From the NCBI GenBank assembly GCA_964035015.1, contig OZ036017.1, positions 5,339,496 to 5,403,495 of the forward strand: a stretch of DNA of 64,000 nucleotides. Direction: 5' to 3'. Positions 30,732 to 42,506 of this stretch are shown here, piece by piece. The notes beneath the pieces are model-generated. The model searched no databases. It was not told the origin of the DNA and saw only the letters and a list, made by a program, of their open reading frames with translations. Numbering within the stretch: position 1 is the first letter of the stretch; every line of letters starts with the position of its first letter. The position numbers were made by a program, and so were the translations under genes. Source of the stretch: Corallium rubrum (taxonomy: Eukaryota; Cnidaria; Anthozoa; Scleralcyonacea; Coralliidae).

Positions 30732-31087
30732 TAGCCTCCTCCGCAGGCATCTCAAATCAGAAACGGCAGGCTCAAGCTGCGAATGGAAGTCAGGGAAGGA
30801 AGACTAAGGTGAGGGGAGGGGAAGAGAAAAAGAAGAGATGCCTGCCAAAAATCGACAAGGTCATGGCGCATATAGCTTCGCGCATGATAATTCATGGTTG
30901 ACAGGGGTAGGGAGCGGCAAAATAGACAAACGAAAAACAAACAACTGGGGTAGGGTTAGAACCTTTACTGTGTAAATATACCCGAATTTTTCGCGTCCCT
31001 CTCCCCAGTTCCCTAGCCTCCCTCGCCGACTAGTCCCCGCGCGCAGAAGAGGCAGAGAGACTAGAGAGTTGCCTACGGAGGAGGCTA
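30732..31087. mobile_element. 356-bp MITE with 9-bp target duplication
   Basis: Ends TAGCCTCCTCCG and CGGAGGAGGCTA, flanked exactly by ATAACATTT at 30723-30731 and 31088-31096. Interior is purine-rich. A partial relative lies at 25347. Confidence 0.85.
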
Positions 31088-31089
31088 AT

Positions 31090-31300
31090 AACATTTAAAA
31101 GAGAAACAAAAATATATTTCCTTGAAATGTAATACATTAGTTAACAGTACTATTTAACCATTTAAATTAATTAATTAATCATTAATTAATTTACATATTT
31201 AAAACTTTAAATGGTATTGTTAACTAATGTTTTAAATTTGTAAAGATATTTTTTTGTTTCCCTTTTAAATGTAATAAGTTTTCATTAAATTTCAAATTTT
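31090..31300. repeat. AT-rich palindrome
   Basis: CATTTAAAAGAGAAACAAAAA and CATTAGTTAACAGTAC-type arms pair with TTAACTAATG and TTTTTGTTTCCCTTTTAAATG across an ATTAATTAATTAAT centre. Confidence 0.65.
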
Positions 31301-31679
31301 AGGAAGAGCATGTTTTAGATAATTTGTTCGTTTATAAGGCTTATGTAGTTTTAATGCATTTCTTATGTTAATAATGATCATGATAAATTTGATTATTTGC
31401 TACAAAATAAATTGTGAATATTTCTGGTAAATTCTTAATATGATAACGAATTTATGGATTCAGCATGTTAAATATTGTAAATAAAACTTAAATATGTTAT
31501 TTAAATATTTTCTTTGAGCTGTTTATCATTCTTATTTTTTCATTCCTAACCTCCTAGTATAGTGTAATAACACTGATTTAGGAGTATTTCATTAAAGCAT
31601 TAAAGTGTTCCTGTTTTGTGTTCATAATTTTCTTGGAATTTTCAATTGAATATTTTTCTTAAGGGAAAATACAGGTTTG

Positions 31680-32240
31680 AGGGTCCAAAATACATGCATA
31701 AACATTTCGGGAAAAGAATAAAACCAAATGTTACACATGGTTTAAAAGTCTGACAATCAAAAACTGTTACCAAATAAATAGCATCAGTTGTTGCTATGGC
31801 AACAATGACGTTTCAAAATGGCTGCCAATTACACTCAAACTAATTTAATTCGAAAAAACACGATGGTGACCCCAATTTTTTTCTCATTAAAACTTTTCTT
31901 AAAGTATGAATAATGCATAGGCCGATTTTGAAAAAAATTCTGTGGAATGAATAATTTTTTTTCTTGGAAAAATCATGTTCGTTAATTTTTTAAGAAAATT
32001 GGATTTACAGAATTTTTTTTAAAATCGGCCTATTCCTTACTCATACTTCAAACGAAGTATTAATGGGGAATAATAAATAAAGTTTTTTTCGAATTAAATT
32101 AGTTTGAAGGTAATTGGCAGCCATTTTGAAACGTCATTGTTGCCATAGCAACCATTTATTTGGTAACAGTTTTTGATTGTCAGATTGTCTAACTATGTGT
32201 AACATTTAGTTTTATTCTTTTTCCGAATTGTTTATGGACG
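31680..32240. repeat. Foldback element with about 270-bp arms
   Basis: Shared inverted blocks: AATAAAACCAAATGTTACAC, TTGCTATGGCAACAATGACG, AAAATGGCTGCCAATTAC and AGGCCGATTTTGAAAAAAATTC-like (AGGCCGATTTT). Target duplication not found. No gene. Confidence 0.75.
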
Positions 32241-32705
32241 TGTTTATGGACGTGTTTTGAACTCCCAAACTTGTATTTTTCCATTTTTCAAGAAACTGTA
32301 TGGAGCCACCTTAAGATTTGTCCATGTAAAAGTAGAATACAATATATGCACGGAGAGTACATATCATAGGCATAGAGTATGGGGAGGACTGAGGGGCTTT
32401 ATCCCCCCCCCCCCCCCGAGAAATCTTAATGGGGGAACTCAGCCCCTACCATTCACAAATTATAGGTACTTTATACTGGTTAGAGTAAAGTAACTGTTAC
32501 AGCCTCATTCCTGCCAGCCAAAAGCACCCATGTACACATAAGACAACCTAGTAAACACAACATCGAAAAATAGTTGACATGTGTTGTATTTTAACTAGTT
32601 TTTATGATCTTGTTATAAAAATTATTGCCCAGCAAATAATTCGTAACAAAGCCATAATAAAATCAAAAGTCGTAAGTAAGCATGATAAAAAAATTTTTAA
32701 TGAAG

Positions 32706-32746
32706 AACTAACGTTTCGTCACTAACCAGCGACATCATCAGAGTGA
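32706..32746 (-). ncRNA. Hammerhead ribozyme, PLE-2 3' arm
   Basis: Minus strand: CTGATGA (32741-32735), helix II GTCGC/GTGAC with a TGGTTA loop and one G-U, GAAAC (32717-32713), GTT, cleavage between 32710 and 32709. Helix I begins ACT/AGT; helix III is minimal (AC/GT), as in Penelope ribozymes, which favour dimers. Confidence 0.82.
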
Positions 32747-32864
32747 TAAATATTTACAAAAATGTCTCAGCTTTATACCTACGCAATTACAAAAATAGAT
32801 GGGATAGGAGAATAATAGATGAGGGAGACGTCAGAAGTGAAGAGTCACCCGCGAAGGTGAGAAG

Positions 32865-33905
32865 TCAGAATAACATTAAAGGAAAGGATCTAATATTAGC
32901 ATTAAGTGATGGATTTATTTTTGATATGAGTAAACTTTCTCGGAGAAGGACATTAAATTCTGAATTACCAGATGATAAAATAGAAAAGTCATCAAACGAG
33001 ATAGGATGACCAGTTTGACTCACGTGTGTGGAAATACTAGATAAGGTTGATTGAGAAACTTTGTTTCCGGTGTAAGGTGAAATGCCCATATACTCAGAAG
33101 CCCTAATGTGTAAATTTCGGCATGTTTCGCCAATATACAAGGAGTTACATCCTTGGCACGTAAATTTGTAAACCACATGAGATCTTAATTGCATAGGAAT
33201 CCGGTCCTTAAATCGAAAAAAGTTTGAGAGACGGCATACAGGTCGAAATATAATTCGAAGGTTAATGTGCGGATAGGCTGATGAAATTAATTTTCGAAGT
33301 TGTGTGCGGATTTGTAAGTCGTGATCACCAGTGAAAGGAAAAACAAACGAAATCTGTAACTTAGGCGCCGTGAGAGGTTTGATCGGAGGTGAAAAAATCT
33401 TATTCAAAAAAGTGCGAATACATTGATCTAAAAACCGTTCAGGGTATCCATTTTTAAGTAAGAAAGTTTTAAATTTTGCAAGTTCCTCATGAAAAATAGT
33501 ATATGACGAACATAAGTTGAAGTATCGAAATAAAAGAGTGTAAATGAGCCCCTTTTTGTAAATCGTAGGCAAAAAGCTTTCAAAATTAGTAAACAATCCG
33601 GTAAAAGTCGGCTTGCGGTAAACGGAAGTAATAAAAGAGTTGTTGGAGCGACTTATATTTATGTCAAGGAATGACAAGGTTTTATTGGCTTCAACTTCAC
33701 ATGTAAATTTGATGTTACAGTGTTGTGAATTCAAATAGTCAAGAAAGGGTTTGATATGATCTCTGGATCGAAATAGAATAAAAGAATCGTCAACATAACG
33801 CCTGTAAAATGCCGGTTTAAATTCTGCGGGGCAATTATCCAACCATATCTTTTCATGGTGCGAAAGAAAAATATTTGCAAGCAGCGGACCAAGTGGAGAG
33901 CCCAT
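32865..33905 (-). pseudogene. PLE-2 reverse transcriptase (partial) and GIY-YIG nuclease
   Basis: 346 codons open without a break. The frame starts in the RT palm at GSPLGPLLANIFL and RRYVDDSFILF (catalytic VDD), continues with LSFLDINISR and VYRKPTFTG, the Penelope thumb region, and LRSHVVYKFTCQGCNSLYIGETCRNLHIRASEY, a GIY-YIG core (GIY as VVY, YIG as YIGET, then R and a following H). Fingers and N-terminus are missing, so this is a 5'-truncated copy; the frame that remains is clean, suggesting recent insertion. Confidence 0.9.
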
Positions 33906-34060
33906 AGCAACTCCATCTATCTATCTCTTAATGTTATTCTGACTTCTCACCTTCGCGGGTGACTCTTCACTTCTGACGTCTCCCTCATCTATTATTCTCC
34001 TATCCCATCTATTTTTGTAATTGCGTAGGTATAAAGCTGAGACATTTTTGTAAATATTTA

Positions 34061-34101
34061 TCACTCTGATGATGTCGCTGGTTAGTGACGAAACGTTAGT
34101 T
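34061..34101 (+). ncRNA. Hammerhead ribozyme, PLE-2 inverted 5' arm
   Basis: Mirror of 32706-32746: CTGATGA 34066-34072, GAAAC 34090-34094, cleavage after GTT at 34097. The sequence is the same, so both ends would make a self-cleaving RNA in opposite directions. Confidence 0.82.
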
Positions 34102-34469
34102 CTTCATTAAAAATTTTTTTATCATGCTTACTTACGACTTTTGATTTTATTATGGCTTTGTTACGAATTATTTGCTGGGCAATAATTTTTATAACAAGAT
34201 TACGATTCCCGCCTGGTACCTCGATTGCTACTATAGTTTTTATGATATTTCATGACTTTCAGTCTTCTTAAAAATCACCCCTCAGAATGCAGGACTTTTC
34301 CGGGACTCTAAATTTCAAAAATTCCCAAGGGGAGGCATGCTCCCAGACTCCCCATGGGAAAATTCTTTGAAAGGCCCTGTTCAGCCCCCCTGGACAAAAA
34401 CAAAACTCTATGCATATGGTACATATACGCATGGTTTGAAACCAAGGCAGCCTACTTGAACTCTCTCTA

Positions 34470-34595
34470 TATTGATATATTGTCTATTTACACGCAGTCT
34501 GCATATTTGTGCTGATTAACTGGTGAAAATGATGATCACATTAGTACAGACTGTCTGGCCACCATTACTTATGATCTTCATTTTCACCAGTTAAT
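34470..34595. repeat. Hairpin
   Basis: TTAACTGGTGAAAATGATGATC and complementary GATCTTCATTTTCACCAGTTAA (first 18 bases shown agree) around TTAGTACAGACTGTC. Confidence 0.6.
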
Positions 34596-34619
34596 ATAGA
34601 AATAAAATAAAATAAAAAA

Positions 34620-35242
34620 ATAAGATGAAAAGGAAACTATATGGGTCACCTGACATTGGGTCATTCCAGAAAACATCCACACCTCCCCCACGGAGGAAAT
34701 GTGAAGTTGACCCCCTCCCCCCTTCAGATGTCCTGGTACATTTTACTATTATCAGTAGATTTACCCCCCTCCCCTCCCCTCCCTGAATGGCACAAATTTC
34801 CTCTATGGGGGAGGTATGGATCTTTTCTGGAATGACCCATTGAGTGGTATCCACAAAACTATATTTTTTGCAAAATTAGGGTGCAGGGTATCTCCCCAAT
34901 ACTAAAAAAGTGTAAATATAAAATATAAAAATATGGGGTCACCTGCAGGACTTAAATATTACATGTATAACTATAAAAATATGGGGTCACTACATATATA
35001 TACTTAAATGTGTAGTCTTTCCAAAAATATCATTTTGGGGGAGATATCCCACATTAAGTAGTGACCCCATATTTTTATAGTTATAATTATTTAATTTAAG
35101 TCATGATGGTGACCCCATATTTTTATATTTACATTTTTTTAGTATTGCACACATAACCCACCCTAATTTTCAAAAAAAGATAGTTTGGGGGAGACACCCA
35201 CTCAATGTGGTGCCCCCGTGTAGTTTCCTTTTCATCTAATTA
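34620..35242. repeat. Foldback element, left arm split by a MITE
   Basis: Arms AGATGAAAAGGAAACTA and complement; inner repeats ATATGGGGTCAC and GTGACCCCATAT occur twice per side. The MITE at 34658-34838 entered the left arm at CATT/GAGTGG; the right arm still shows the empty-site sequence CCACTCAATGTGG, confirming the insertion site. Confidence 0.8.
34658..34838. mobile_element. GGGTCATTCC MITE, complete copy
   Basis: 181 bp, ends GGGTCATTCCAGAAAA and complement, 3-bp ATT on each side. Compared with the foldback right arm (empty site) the 3-bp duplication is certain. Same family as 20400-21119. Confidence 0.87.
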
Positions 35243-36400
35243 TCGATGAAAATTAAGATGATATCATCCACAAAAGTTAAATTTTTTACACCTTAAACCA
35301 GAGTCTGTAGAAATATACACCATTTGACTGGCATTAGTGAATAGTGCTAAACATTGTTTCGAGCCAAAAATGTACACAAGTTCTTAGCATATATGCAATA
35401 ATTAAATTAAATAAGAATTGCAAAGAATAATTATTTACAAACAATTTTCATGCAACACAAAATTAATATGTACTCACTTGTAATTCAGTAATTGTGCATG
35501 AATAAAAACCACAATGTGAGGGAGATGTACTCAGACCACTTCAGTCATCAAATAAGCATGATCCACTTCTGATTTGAACTGAAGAACAATTAATTATAAA
35601 ATTAAACTTTGAAATATTAATAAACTAGGATACTATAAAAAAATTACAATTGTTTGGTTACAAATATTGATTGGCTATATTTAATACTTGGTAAGCTTTA
35701 TGTTTTGAAGATGAAATCCAGTCATTACAATATTTAAGCAATACATAGTAGTTTATTGGTTTAGCAGCATGAGCCATCTAACTATCAAACTATCAAACTA
35801 TCAAAAAAGTTTGCTGTCAAGTTCCAACCACACAAAAGCAGTAAATACGAGTTAATATAAGTTGAGAGTAATAAATGGCTATTAAATGGTTCAAATTTTA
35901 GAAAGTTTTCCACTAAATAAAAGTACAGAAGCAAGGAAATTACTTAGGATTAACTCTAGTCAAGTACAGTACCTTAAACTATAGTTTTAGGCTAGAGTCG
36001 ACGACGTCTGGTGTTACTTGCGATGTCTTGCTTTTACGTCTTCACTTTCAAAACATGGCGGCTTGTCAGGACTCTACTTCGGGGCATTTCTCTACAGAAA
36101 CCAGTTTTATCTTGACCGAAAAATCTCTCGTATACGTAAAACTGCTTGCACTGTTCCAGCGCACTGTTGTTTCTTCCTCCGCGTAGCTTTCCTGACATTA
36201 AAATTGAAAGGAATACTAGTAGCTCTCGTCGTTTCCTCGGCCTTCTTCTTCGAGTGTTGAAAATCTCTTTCGAAAACTTCCTTTTGGCGGCAATCTGTTC
36301 TCGCATTTGATTGGTCGAGCTACTTACTGTCCCTACCCCTTTCCCCGATAGTGTTAAAAATGTCTCCCTTTTCACACGCATAGTGTGTTACAAAATGTCT
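35243..36400. other. Unassigned part of the 7.1-kb element
   Basis: AT-rich. Tandem ACTATCAA words near 35780. Short ORFs at 36018-36381 on both strands overlap and show no family features. Confidence 0.4.
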
Positions 36401-36660
36401 GACTTTTTACACGTCAGCGTGTTTTGGACTGGTTTGCAACACGTTTTGTGTGTAGCAAGGCGTGTTGAAGGCGTGTTGTAACGGATATTCGCTTATAACA
36501 ACACGTTAGTGTGTTCTGGCGACGTGTTGTTACAACACGGCACAACACGTCTAACATATCGCAACACGCCAACAACACGCTTACGTGTATTTGGAACACG
36601 CCTACGTGTCTTTGGAACACACATCGATGTTTTTAAAACACGCTTACAACACGCTAAGTT
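36400..36660. repeat. Right subterminal CGTGTT/AACACG array
   Basis: Same words as the left side (GTGTTGTTACAACACG, GGAACACGCCTACGTG), in mirrored orientation up to the TTTCTAGTG end. Confidence 0.8.
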
Positions 36661-36670
36661 TTCTAGTGTA

Positions 36671-39360
36671 CGGATACCCTTTGTAAGAAAGGAGGATTTC
36701 GCCTTCATAAGATTATTTCGAACAGTCAGACCGTGATAGATACAATTCCACCTGAAGATCGTGCGAAGGGTATCAAGGACCTAGTTTCAAGTCGTGACGC
36801 GCTCCCTATCGAGAAGGCCCTTGGTGTACAGTGGTGTGTGGAGTCGGACACTTTTCAATTTAAAATTGAATTGTCAGATCGACCGTTGACGAGACGAGGT
36901 GTCCTGGCTACAGTTAGTTCTGTGTTTGATCCTCCATTTGTCCTACTTGGAAAGAAAATTCTACAGCAGTTATGCAGGGAAGCCAGGGAGTGGGATGAGA
37001 AAGTTCCAGAGTACCTGGTGCCAGAATGGGAAAGATGGCGGAAAGATATCGGTCTTCTAGCAAAGTTGAAGATTCCTCGATGTTACAGACCTGGTGGTTT
37101 TGGTGAAATCAAAGTTGTCGAGCTGCACAACTTTTCAGACGCAAGTGAAGCGGGATATGGTCAATGTTCGTACTTAAGACTCATTGATCATACGGGAAGA
37201 ATTCACTGTTCGCTGGTGATGGCAAAGTCTCGTGTCGCGCCATTGAAATCTGTAACTATTCCAAGGCTCGAGTTAACGGCTGCTTTGGTGAGTGCGAAAG
37301 TCGGCACTTCACTTCGAAGAGAGCTAGATTACAACGGAATTAAAGAAATATTTTGGACGGACAGTAGAGTTGTACTCGGGTACATTTTTAACAATGTACG
37401 ACGGTTTCATGTCTTCGTTTCAAACAGGGTACAGCAGATCCGTGACCTGACTTCCATTGATCAGTGGAGGTATATACCAACGAAGTCCAATCCAGCCGAT
37501 TTTGCCTCTCGAGGTCTGGATGCCCAAGGTCTTCTCGATAAGAGTGAATGGTGGTTTGGCCCGGATTTTCTCTGGTCGGATTTTGATCCTGATTATGGCA
37601 AGATTGACGGGGTCAGTAATATCGCTGCCGTCTGTCCGGATGATCCAGAAGTGAGGAAGTGCTCAGTTATGGTAACGGGAACTGAAGTATATGCTGGTAT
37701 AGAAGAGCGTTTGAACCGTTTCTCGAGCTGGTTCAAAGCGAAACGAGCGATTGCAATTTGCCTTCGATTTAAGGAGATTCTCTTGGCTCGTCTGCGTAAG
37801 AAGAAGTTATCCCGAGAACAGTCGAATGACTCTAGCGAGGGAAGTTCCAGAGTTATCTCTTGTAATGCAGTGAACGTCGATGAACTCAACGAAGCTGGAA
37901 AGGAAATCATACGAGTTGTTCAACGGAAGTCATTTATCAAGGAAACATCGTTACTTCACCAGAGAAACGTCGAAGAATCATCTCCGAATGTTGAAAGAGG
38001 GAATAAAGAGAGCCATGTCCCGAAATCAAGTTCCTTATTTCGTCTTGATCCAATTCTTACGAAAGATGGAGTTTTACGAGTCGGTGGACGGATTAGACGT
38101 GCGAATATGCCGTTGGACGTTAAGCATCCGTGTATCCTCCCGAAAAAGGGACACGTGACTGAGTTGATCATATGTCACTTTCATCAGAAAATCGCTCATC
38201 AGGGCCGCGGGATGACACACAACAGCATCAGGTCTTCTGGATTTTGGATTATTGGTGGTGTTTCGGCAGTTTCCAACCATATTTCCAAATGTGTGAGGTG
38301 TAGAAAAGTACGGGGTGAGTTGCAAAAACAAAGAATGGCAGACTTACCCGAGGATCGTTTGGAACCTTCTCCGCATTTTACGTACAGTGCAGTTGATTAC
38401 TTTGGACCCTGGTTGGTCAAAGAGGGACGAAGGAACGTTAAGAGGTATGGAGTGTTGTTTACCTGTTTGGTTTCGCGTGCCATCCACCTAGAAACGGCGG
38501 TTAGTTTGGATACGAGTTCCTTTTTGAACGCTTACCGTCGATTTGTTGGCCGGCGAGGTCCGGTACGCCAATTAAGATCTGATCGCGGAACGAATTTTGT
38601 AGGATCCAGGACAGAGCTTCAAGCAGCACTAAGTGAAATGGACCAGGAAACGATGAGGCAGAAACTATTGAAGGAAAACTGCGACTTCATCAAGTTTCAG
38701 ATGAATGTTCCTCATGCAAGCCATATGGGGGGGATTTGGGAACGTCAGATCCGAAGTGTACGGAATGTGTTGTCTTCCCTGCCGGATGCACATGGAGAAC
38801 AACTGGACGATGAATCTTTGAGAACGTTCATGGTAGAAGCTGAGGCGATCATCAACAGCCGTCCTTTATCTTTGAACTTCGCAAGTCAACTTGAACCCCT
38901 TACACCGAACCACTTGTTGACAATGAAGAGTAATATTATCCTTCCCCCTCCAGGTGAATTTCAGCGTGCGGATGTTTATTCCAAGAAACGATGGCGTCGT
39001 GTACAGTACTTGATCAACGAGTTCTGGAGTCGTTGGAAGAAGGAGTTTCTTCAGTCCCTACAAATTCGTCAGAAATGGGTACGGCCCCAGAAAAACCTTA
39101 AGAAAGGAGATATTGTCGTCGTTAACGATGAAGATTTGCCTCGCAGTCAATGGAAACTTGCACGAGTTGCCGAAACATTTCCTTCAGACGATGGCCTGAT
39201 CAGAAAGGTTAAGTTGGCGATGGCTGACTCCACGTTGGATAGTCGAGGAAAACGAAAGCGACCGATCTCCTACCTCGATCGACCGGTGCATAAGTTAGTT
39301 CTACTGCTGTCGAATGAAGAATTTGAAGACCAGGGATTCCCCGACGAGGGAGCCAAATAG
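36671..39360 (+). pseudogene. BEL/Pao pol, second half: A17, RNase H, integrase
   Basis: Picks up the pol frame after the insertion. A17-type region: RAKGIKDL and GVQWCVESDTF, then RRGVLATVSSVFDP. RNase H: HNFSDASEAGYG and LELTAALVSAK with TDSRVVLGYI. Integrase: the zinc-binding H..H..C..C (HFHQKIAHQGRG, ISKCVRCRK), then VDYFGPW, RSDRGTNF and HMGGIWERQ giving D, D and E. A C-terminal DUF5641-like part (LKKGDIVVVNDEDLPRSQW) ends at TAG 39360. All catalytic residues are present and the frame is clean. Non-functional only because it is parted from RT by 7.1 kb. Confidence 0.92.
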
Positions 39361-39509
39361 AACAACCATAAGTAGATTTTGGTTTTAAAGAGCATTTAGG
39401 TGTTACGAATTTTATTATATATATAAAACGAGCAAAAATAGTACTGTATGCGTACATTAGTATGATTTAGTTTAATTTAGGTAAATTGTGGAACAATTTA
39501 GGGGAGCCA

Positions 39510-39930
39510 TGTAAAGGACGTTTATAATCCCTTGCGTGGGTTGTTACTAGTAATTAGCCTACTAATTTGCATGCCATTACAGCTTTATAAACTAGGAGAA
39601 CTTTTAAAGGTTTAGTTGCATGGTTATTTCGTGCTATAAGCGTGGTCAAGTTATTTAAACCGTTGGATTATAAGATAGTATACTGGCTTTTGCCAAAGGG
39701 ATCTGCGGGACAGAGGTACAGTACGTCGTTATTTTATTTAGTCAATTAACGATAGTATGTAATGGTTTTGTAGTTTTGTGCATATAGATAATGTAGTTTA
39801 TCCTTTGTATAGTTTTTACGTACCTTCGAAGGGCAACAAATATAGGAGTAAAGATTGGTTTACATCGAAGCGTGTGTTGTCTGTAGATGGTTCAGTAAGC
39901 CTAGCCGCATCTCAAGTTTGATCCTTTACA
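39510..39930 (+). repeat. 3' LTR of the BEL/Pao element
   Basis: 421 bp; begins TGTAAAGGACG, ends CCTTTACA, followed by GATGT. Carries the 98-bp block missing from the 5' LTR. Confidence 0.92.
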
Positions 39931-40389
39931 GATGTGTTTTGTGTTTTCACAGACATAGTTATTGGTCAGTAATGTCGCTGGCAAGTATCTTGATATTATA
40001 TACGCTTACGATCTCACACGCCGTATACATGAAGCTGTGTTGATATTTAATACCCGAAGAGACTTGACATATGAACGCTGTACATGTGTAAAAATAATGC
40101 TTTCTTTCTTAGCTTTCCTACTGTCTGATGATCAGAGTCTGATCAAGTCTTTCTCGTCTCGGATGTGTTTTGCGTGTTCACAGACATAGTTTGATATTGG
40201 TCCGAGTAATGTCGCTATAGCTGTGTTGATATTTAATACCCGAAGAGACTCGACATATGAACGCTGTGTACATGTGTGGAAATACGTTACAGGCAATCGT
40301 GTTTTGTGTATTGCAAATTGCGTTTTCTATCGGAGATTGGATTGTGTTTTGACTTTTGTCTGTGACCTGAATGTGTTTAGACGGCGGCT
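39931..40389. repeat. Local duplication at the BEL/Pao integration site
   Basis: Words such as TCTCGGATGTGTTTTGCGTG, CACAGACATAG and AATACCCGAAGAGACT occur twice here (39931-40100 and 40160-40270), and a related TCTGATCAAG..CTCGGATG lies just before the 5' LTR. The retroelement landed in a duplicated region. Confidence 0.6.
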
Positions 40390-41490
40390 TTAGATCTTAG
40401 CACTGCATGTGACAACCTGCGCGTGATTTTGCAGTAGCCCGAGTGAACGCCTGACCAGGCGTCTTGTCCTTCTAAAAATTCCAAGGCGTTGTGATATCTT
40501 TTTGCAAAGAATACCTACATGATGTGTCCAGTTTAGAGACTGATTGAAATTAATTCCAAGTAAACGTTCTTGTGTGACGGATTCAATACCAGAGCCATTG
40601 AGATTGATTGAAAGTTTTGAAACTTTTGAGATGTTCCTAGAAGATGCAATAACTATTGCTTTGGTTTTACTTTGGTTGATAACCATTTTGTTGTCTTCAC
40701 TCCACTTTACAATGGGGACGAGTTCACGAGAGAGTTTTTCTTGAACTTCATCCAAACTTTCTCCAGACACATATTGGGTTGAGTCATCAGCGTACAGTTC
40801 AATGTCAGTTATGTTGAGATGTAAAGGTAGATCGTTCATATATAATACAAATAAGAGTGGACCCAATATTGAGCCTTGTAGGACACCAGAGGTGATTTTA
40901 ACTTTGTTTGAAATTTGCCCATCAAGTTGTACTTGGATCTCTCTGTTGCTGAGATACGAATGAAACCACGAGATAGTATTGGTTTCCAGACCATATAGAC
41001 TTAACTTCACTAAAAGGATACTAGAATGATTAACAAGATCGAAAGCTTTCCGCATATCAATCATTGTTAGGGACCGGTCAAAAAGTAACTGCTAGGGTGG
41101 GCCGGAGGGAATATGGATGGGTCATGAAATTATTTTAATCAATTTGGGTGGGCCATTAAGTATTTCTTGTGCAAATGGATGGACAGTTTTCAAATTGTGA
41201 ATGCTTTAATATTTTCGGTACAAAGGCTAATCAAATCGAAGGCGACTGTAGAATGGAATGGCTTTTTAATGAAATTGGCTTTTTCTAGCATAGATTCCTT
41301 TTTTTTGGCAGTGGCGCAATGTCCCCACGTTTCCAAGTTTCTGGCACCTTACTACCTCTGATCTTTCAATAATGGTGTTGATAAGATCACTTAGTGACTT
41401 TGAGATGGACGCGGCCGATGCTTTAACTCCTCGTGGAGGAATTAAATCGTGCCCTTTAGCTTTATTTGGCTTTATCTCGTCAAGTAAAGT
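40390..41490 (-). pseudogene. LINE reverse transcriptase fragment
   Basis: The main part (41064-40390) reads DMRKAFDLVNHSSILLVKL, then GVLQGSILGPLLFVLYMNDLP and the catalytic YADDS, then a KWSEDNKMVINQSKTKA thumb block and LLGINFNQSLNW. This is a jockey/CR1-like non-LTR RT. Another piece of the same element (KPNKAKGHDLIPP, WKRGDIAPL) lies at 41490-41310; the stretch between (41068-41300) has no RT and includes AGGGTGGGCC-type repeat sequence. N-terminal endonuclease missing. Confidence 0.85.
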
Positions 41491-42506
41491 ATCTCGTCAC
41501 TGTAAAGTACCAAGGTCCTAATTTTTTTAAATTCATTGAGTCCCAAGATTCGTGACACACCCACAATATTATCCTTCCAGTCTTAGCTAAAAAAGTACTT
41601 CTTCTCCTGTCTTTTAGTTCCTTACATGTATTTCTCACATTATTGTATTATAGTTTCACTCGTATTATTATTTTGATTTTCTTGACTACTATTGATCGTA
41701 TTTATATGTAATCTGCATGCCGTCTATATTTTTATCTATATTTGTTCAATTTGAGGAGGTAACCCATACCACGATAAGCCTTATGGTTTCTATCTGGGTT
41801 CCCTCGCCACGTGTTTATATTTTTGTAATTTATTACTTTTTTTTTTAGTTCAGTCTGTCTTTCATGTAAACATTTCGTGGCAAAATAATTAAATCAAAGC
41901 GCAGATTTCACTTCTAGATCGCTAATTAAACGGAAGCTAAACTCGCCGAAACCCGGTCCGTTTGTCGCAGCGATGTTCGATACATGCGATTGATTTATTG
42001 GTGTATACAACCTTTAATAAAACGTTTTCGTAATACAGTGATATGAGTCCTTCTAGAAGACGCACTTCATTCTATGATTATTTCCGTCATTTTGCCGTTT
42101 TCGTGATTACAATGTTTAGACTTTAGAAATATTCAAAAGGAAGATTTAGTGAGATAAAAAGTAAGACGAAAATTTTAGTATGCCGAAGACAGAGAGAAGA
42201 ATGGCAATCTCTAACTTAAAGTTTAAATGTTTAACTATTTTATGAATATTAAAACAATTATTTAACTTGTCTATCGCAAAATGTCATGATTTAGTACGAT
42301 TTTAAATGGTGTTACACTACGTTCAACTTTGTCAGGGGGAACGGCGTTTCCTCGCCCGCCGAAGCGTGAAAACAGGGAAGGCCTAGAAACTAGGCTTCCA
42401 GTCACTAATTACCACATTGCGTAAACACTGATAAGTGCCTGGTTTCGACTTCCGTTGTTGTTAGTTGAATGTATGTTCATATCGAGAGGACTTCAACGCT
42501 GAAATT
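41491..42506. other. 5' flank of the WAP/Sushi gene
   Basis: Contains a probable LINE 3' tail (41745-41860, GAGGAGGTAACCCATAC to a T run) and otherwise unique AT-rich sequence. The promoter of the gene starting at 42507 should be here, but I cannot point to a TATA box with confidence. Confidence 0.4.

Larger units (their letters stand above)
32565..34205 (-). mobile_element. Penelope-like element (PLE-2) with inverted terminal arms
   Basis: The arms 32565-32880 and 33935-34200 are inverted copies (TGTCTCAGCTTTATACCTACG, GAGTCACCCGCGAAGGTGAG in part). They enclose a minus-strand RT/GIY-YIG frame that is 5' truncated. Each arm has a hammerhead, facing outward. An inverted extra arm at the truncated 5' side is a known Penelope feature. 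PLE-2 lies inside the 7.1-kb DNA element. Confidence 0.87.
29547..36668. mobile_element. 7.1-kb non-autonomous DNA element inside BEL/Pao pol
   Basis: The ends CACTAGAAA and TTTCTAGTG are exact complements with TA on each side (29545-29546, 36669-36670). Dropping one TA plus the element restores the pol frame, so the borders are right to the base. The subterminal 600 bp left and 300 bp right are packed with CGTGTT/AACACG words. CACTA start and repeated subterminal motifs suggest EnSpm/CACTA; a TA duplication would also fit Tc1/mariner. No transposase is visible; the interior holds several other elements. Confidence 0.85.
25526..39930 (+). mobile_element. BEL/Pao LTR retrotransposon, split by a 7.1-kb insertion
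   Basis: LTRs start TGTAAAGGACG and end CCTTTACA. The 5-bp GATGT flanks both ends (25521-25525 and 39931-39935), as BEL/Pao integrases leave. A purine-rich AGGGGAG lies just before the 3' LTR. One long gag-pol frame runs between, broken by a single in-frame TAA and by the insertion at 29547-36668. Without the insertion the element would be about 7.3 kb, a usual size. Confidence 0.93.
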
